Source of the DNA: Candidatus Gastranaerophilales bacterium
GTDB taxonomy: Bacteria; Cyanobacteriota; Vampirovibrionia; Gastranaerophilales; Gastranaerophilaceae
Direction of reading: 5' to 3'
Assembly: GCA_944324195.1 (NCBI GenBank)
Contig: CALUVJ010000013.1
Coordinates: forward strand, 1-33,450
Length of the DNA stretch: 33,450 bases
The notes beneath the pieces are model-generated. The model was given only the letters and a program-made list of their open reading frames with translations, ran no database searches and was not told the DNA's origin. Of this stretch, positions 31,085 to 33,450 are shown in pieces (the first letter of the stretch is position 1; each line of letters begins with the position of its first letter). Position numbers and translations under genes: made by a program.

Positions 31085-32404
31085 ATGAGTTTTAAACCAT
31101 TAAAAGAAAAAGGTATATCAATAGAAAAACAAGTAAGAAATTGGCACCAAATTGTAGGTAAACCTTATAATAAAACAGAGGTTAATTGCTACACGAGAAC
31201 AAGACAAATTTTAATGAACGGTATAGAAGTAGAAGCCTGGGGGTTTAAACATCAGTTAAACCGGTTTGTGCCGGATAATAATGAAAAAGAGCTTATAGCT
31301 ATGATAAGCAGAATAGAAGATTCTCAGCAAGCTACTGCAAATTGGATGGGACCGGCTGATCAATCTGTTTTGGAAACTACTCTCGGGTATGAGCAGGTGG
31401 CAGTTGATTTAACTGCCTGGATGGCGCAAAATGAGCCGGATCCGTACGTTAAGGAAACTTTTGATTTCGGACTTCTTGAAGATTTTGACCATTTGTACAG
31501 GTACAGTCAATTTGCGTATATGACAGAAGGAATTGAACCTGACAGTATTGTACAAGGGCAGACTGATGTTATTGTAGGACGCCCTACCCAGCATCATCAT
31601 AATTGCAACGGTATAAGAATTAGAAAACATTATGACAAAAAAACAGCACATCCGCAGACAAAGGTTAATATTTTGACCCTTTTATCGGGCGAGCAGCAGA
31701 CGCATAATTATTATGCTGAGCACGGCTTTATGTACGGGGACCATGTTTTAAGAGAAACTTATGCTGAAATTAAAGACGTTGAGGAAGAACATGTTACAAT
31801 GTATGAATCTTTGATTGACCCTTCGGAAAGTATGTGGGAAAAACTTCTTATTCACGAGTTTACAGAGGTTTGCAACTATTATACTTGTATGGAGGATGAA
31901 GTTGATGAAAGAATTAAAAAAACTTGGGAGCTGTTCCTTGATATTGAATTAGGACATTTGCAGGCTGCTGCCGATTTATTTAAAAAATATGAAAAACGTG
32001 ACCCGGAAGAAGTTATCGGGGAAGATATTGTAATTCCTTGCAGGTTCAAATCTCAAAAAGAATATGTACAAACCGTCTTAGAAAAAGAAGTTGATAAGAG
32101 ACTTGAAGCAGGCGGAGAATATACAACTATAAAAAAACTGAGAGAAGATTGGCCGAGTTATAAAGTACAGGAAAAACAGAATGAAATCAGTTCTCCGTCT
32201 GAAAATGCCATTCGTTTAGCGGGAATATACCATGATAGAGATATTGTCGCTGCAGACAAAGAACTAAAGGACAAAGAAGTTAATTTATTGAAGAAAGGAC
32301 TCCAAAAAGAAGGACTTGCCCGGAATACGGTAATGCCTGACGAATTGGAAAAGATGATAGAAAAACATGAAGATAGAGAAGAAGAGAAAGAGAAATTAAT
32401 CTAA
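31085..32404 (+). CDS. Ferritin-like (rubrerythrin-type) di-iron domain protein of unknown role
   Basis: 439 residues, no signal peptide. Residues about 95-310 look like a helical ferritin-like bundle with ExxH-type metal pairs: E103 (LGYEQVAVDL), E132/D133 with H136 (LLEDFDHLYRY), E203 (SGEQQTHNYY), E233-x2-H236 (DVEEEHVTMYESL) and E288-x2-H291 (LDIELGHLQAAADL). A His-rich loop TQHHHNCNG lies at about 168-175. The C-terminal 120 residues are charged and coiled-coil-like, ending EKHEDREEEKEKLI. Rubrerythrin-like proteins reduce peroxide or store iron in anaerobes, which is the most natural guess. It has its own promoter and terminator. Confidence 0.7.
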   Translation: MSFKPLKEKGISIEKQVRNWHQIVGKPYNKTEVNCYTRTRQILMNGIEVEAWGFKHQLNRFVPDNNEKELIAMISRIEDSQQATANWMGPADQSVLETTLGYEQVAVDLTAWMAQNEPDPYVKETFDFGLLEDFDHLYRYSQFAYMTEGIEPDSIVQGQTDVIVGRPTQHHHNCNGIRIRKHYDKKTAHPQTKVNILTLLSGEQQTHNYYAEHGFMYGDHVLRETYAEIKDVEEEHVTMYESLIDPSESMWEKLLIHEFTEVCNYYTCMEDEVDERIKKTWELFLDIELGHLQAAADLFKKYEKRDPEEVIGEDIVIPCRFKSQKEYVQTVLEKEVDKRLEAGGEYTTIKKLREDWPSYKVQEKQNEISSPSENAIRLAGIYHDRDIVAADKELKDKEVNLLKKGLQKEGLARNTVMPDELEKMIEKHEDREEEKEKLI

Positions 32405-32405
32405 A

Positions 32406-32429
32406 AAAAAGGGGCTTATGCCCCTTTTT
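32406..32429. terminator. Bidirectional terminator after the ferritin-like gene
   Basis: AAAAAGGGGC and GCCCCTTTTT around a TTAT loop, between convergent genes. Confidence 0.85.
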
Positions 32430-32451
32430 ACATTTATGAAAAATGAAAAGC

Positions 32452-33078
32452 TTAGGAATCTTTTAAATGTTTAAAGTGTTTGTAAATGTATAAAACTCCA
32501 AGGATTCCGAATATTACTACAATCAGAATATCAAATTTATGCCAGAGATGTTTGAACATTTCCATATTTTGTCCGAACTTTACACCTACATATACAAGAA
32601 GATAACTCCAGACAAGAGAACCAAGAAAAGTCAGAGTAAAAAATATTCTTTTTTTTGCTTTGAGAATTCCGGCCGGAAGTGAGATAAAAGTTCTTATGAC
32701 AGGAAGCATTCGGCAAATAAAGAAGGCCCAGTCTCCGTATTTTTCTACCCATTTGTCCGCATCATCGAGGTCTTTGCGTGAAATTAAAAAGTATTTTCCG
32801 TATTTTTCAATAAACTTACGTCCTCCAAAGTACCCGAGATAATATGACGGTATTGAACCTAATACACACCCGAAAGCTCCGGCCCAGGCCGCAATGTGGA
32901 AATTCATTTCTCCTTTACTTACGATATAACCGGCAAAAGGTAATATTGCTTCACTTGGAAGAGGTATATTGCAGGATTCTATCGCCATCAGCAAGCTTAT
33001 ACCTAAAGGCCCCATATGAGTTATTACCTGTTCAATAAAATTTACAAGATGTGCTAAAATTATGTTAATTAATTCCAT
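32452..33078 (-). CDS. DedA-family (VTT/SNARE-associated) membrane protein
   Basis: 208 residues with several membrane helices. The family motifs are present: ESCNIPLPSEAILPFAGYIV (about 34-53), GSIPSYYLGYFGGRKFIEKYGKYF (about 74-97) and FICRMLPVIRTFISLPAG (about 120-137), the F-x-R-x-x-P-x-x-R signature with the two arginines thought to be needed for activity. DedA proteins act as phospholipid or undecaprenyl-phosphate flippases and affect envelope integrity. GGAGGGAGA precedes the ATG. It faces the ferritin-like gene and is divergent from uvrC. Confidence 0.92.
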   Translation of the reverse strand: MELINIILAHLVNFIEQVITHMGPLGISLLMAIESCNIPLPSEAILPFAGYIVSKGEMNFHIAAWAGAFGCVLGSIPSYYLGYFGGRKFIEKYGKYFLISRKDLDDADKWVEKYGDWAFFICRMLPVIRTFISLPAGILKAKKRIFFTLTFLGSLVWSYLLVYVGVKFGQNMEMFKHLWHKFDILIVVIFGILGVLYIYKHFKHLKDS

Positions 33079-33169
33079 TCAATTCTCCCTCCGTCCTTTA
33101 TTTATTTTATCAAAAAAATGCCGAATGAATCAATAAAACAACCTGCTCGTAGATATCTGTTCTATGTTG

Positions 33170-33175
33170 TATAAT
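33170..33175 (+). promoter_or_regulatory. -10 box of uvrC, likely leaderless
   Basis: TATAAT lies 6 bases before the ATG at 33182, so the transcript would begin at or near the start codon. No ribosome site is visible and no good -35 is seen. Confidence 0.4.
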
Positions 33176-33181
33176 ATTCTT

Positions 33182-33450
33182 ATGAATGAGACTTTAAAAG
33201 AGACAATAAGGCTTGTGCCGGATCAACCCGGCTGCTATATTTATTACGATAAGGACGGTGAGATTATTTATGTCGGGAAGGCTAAAAATCTTAAACGCCG
33301 TGTTTACAGCTATTTCCATAAGCAGCACGACAGCGTTAAAACGAATGTTCTTGTATCCCAAATTGAAAAACTCGAATACATAATAACGGATTCGGAAGTC
33401 GAAGCTCTTATTCTTGAATCTCATTTAATCAAAAAGCATAAGCCGAGATA
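33182..33450 (+). CDS. uvrC: Excinuclease ABC subunit C, N-terminal part (truncated by window edge)
   Basis: UvrC makes both incisions in nucleotide-excision repair. The first 89 residues include the GIY-YIG nuclease core for the 3' cut: [35 protein letters not shown], then [21 protein letters not shown]. The GIY equivalent reads CYIYY, and the [11 protein letters not shown] block is intact. The gene continues past the window. Confidence 0.94.
   Translation, partial: MNETLKETIRLVPDQPGCYIYYDKDGEIIYVGKAKNLKRRVYSYFHKQHDSVKTNVLVSQIEKLEYIITDSEVEALILESHLIKKHKPR

Overview
The window looks like a chromosomal stretch of a low-GC, flagellated bacterium from the non-photosynthetic cyanobacterial sister lineage (Vampirovibrionia/Melainabacteria, most likely a gut Gastranaerophilales). 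This placement is an inference. It rests on the mix of flagellar rod genes, a yggS-sepF pair, a cyanobacterial/Firmicutes-type ClpC, pilin-like genes with an FTLAEVLITLAIIGVVATL leader, small proteins starting M-x-I-S-x-I with an FKG motif, and AT-rich intergenic DNA. No 16S rRNA, tRNA, CRISPR array, transposase or phage gene was seen.

Layout. 1-477 is the 3' end of a flagellar hook protein gene. 818-2132 is yggS-sepF under its own promoter. 2404-9242 is a minus-strand block: a 1098-residue LysM protein of unknown role, argS, an orphan sugar-binding lipoprotein and a small secreted protein. 9366-14954 is the accessory-looking part: small membrane proteins, a superfamily I helicase with a C-terminal nuclease-like domain, a DUF3137-type membrane protein and a short FKG protein. 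14977-20586 is core machinery (priA, an HD-GYP protein, pheT). 20676-24206 holds a secreted protein, a repeat-filled gap and clpC. 24244-25365 is a minus-strand ECF sigma/anti-sigma pair. 25843-27089 holds an unknown protein and a pilin-like protein. 27494-30961 is a response regulator, a soluble histidine kinase and the rod-base genes flgB-flgC-fliE. 31085-33450 holds a ferritin-like protein, a DedA protein (minus strand) and the start of uvrC.

How genes work together. The two-component pair sits directly before flgB-flgC-fliE and may control flagellar assembly. The sigma factor and its zinc-binding membrane anti-sigma factor form a classic stress-signalling couple. The genes from 9851 to 14477 (two small transmembrane proteins, helicase-nuclease, DUF3137 protein) are tightly spaced on one strand behind an extended -10 promoter. 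They are the best candidate for an undescribed, possibly defensive, membrane-linked nucleic-acid-processing operon, but no function is proven.

The intergenic DNA is unusual. Octamer ladders arranged as inverted repeats occur after flgE and sepF, and related repeats recur before clpC. The clpC upstream gap is a stack of palindromic and tandem repeats ending in a nine-C tract against the -35 box. Two G-rich segments have four-run quadruplex patterns, one just upstream of a TTG start codon. Several genes have -10 boxes only 6-9 bases from the start codon, which suggests leaderless transcripts.
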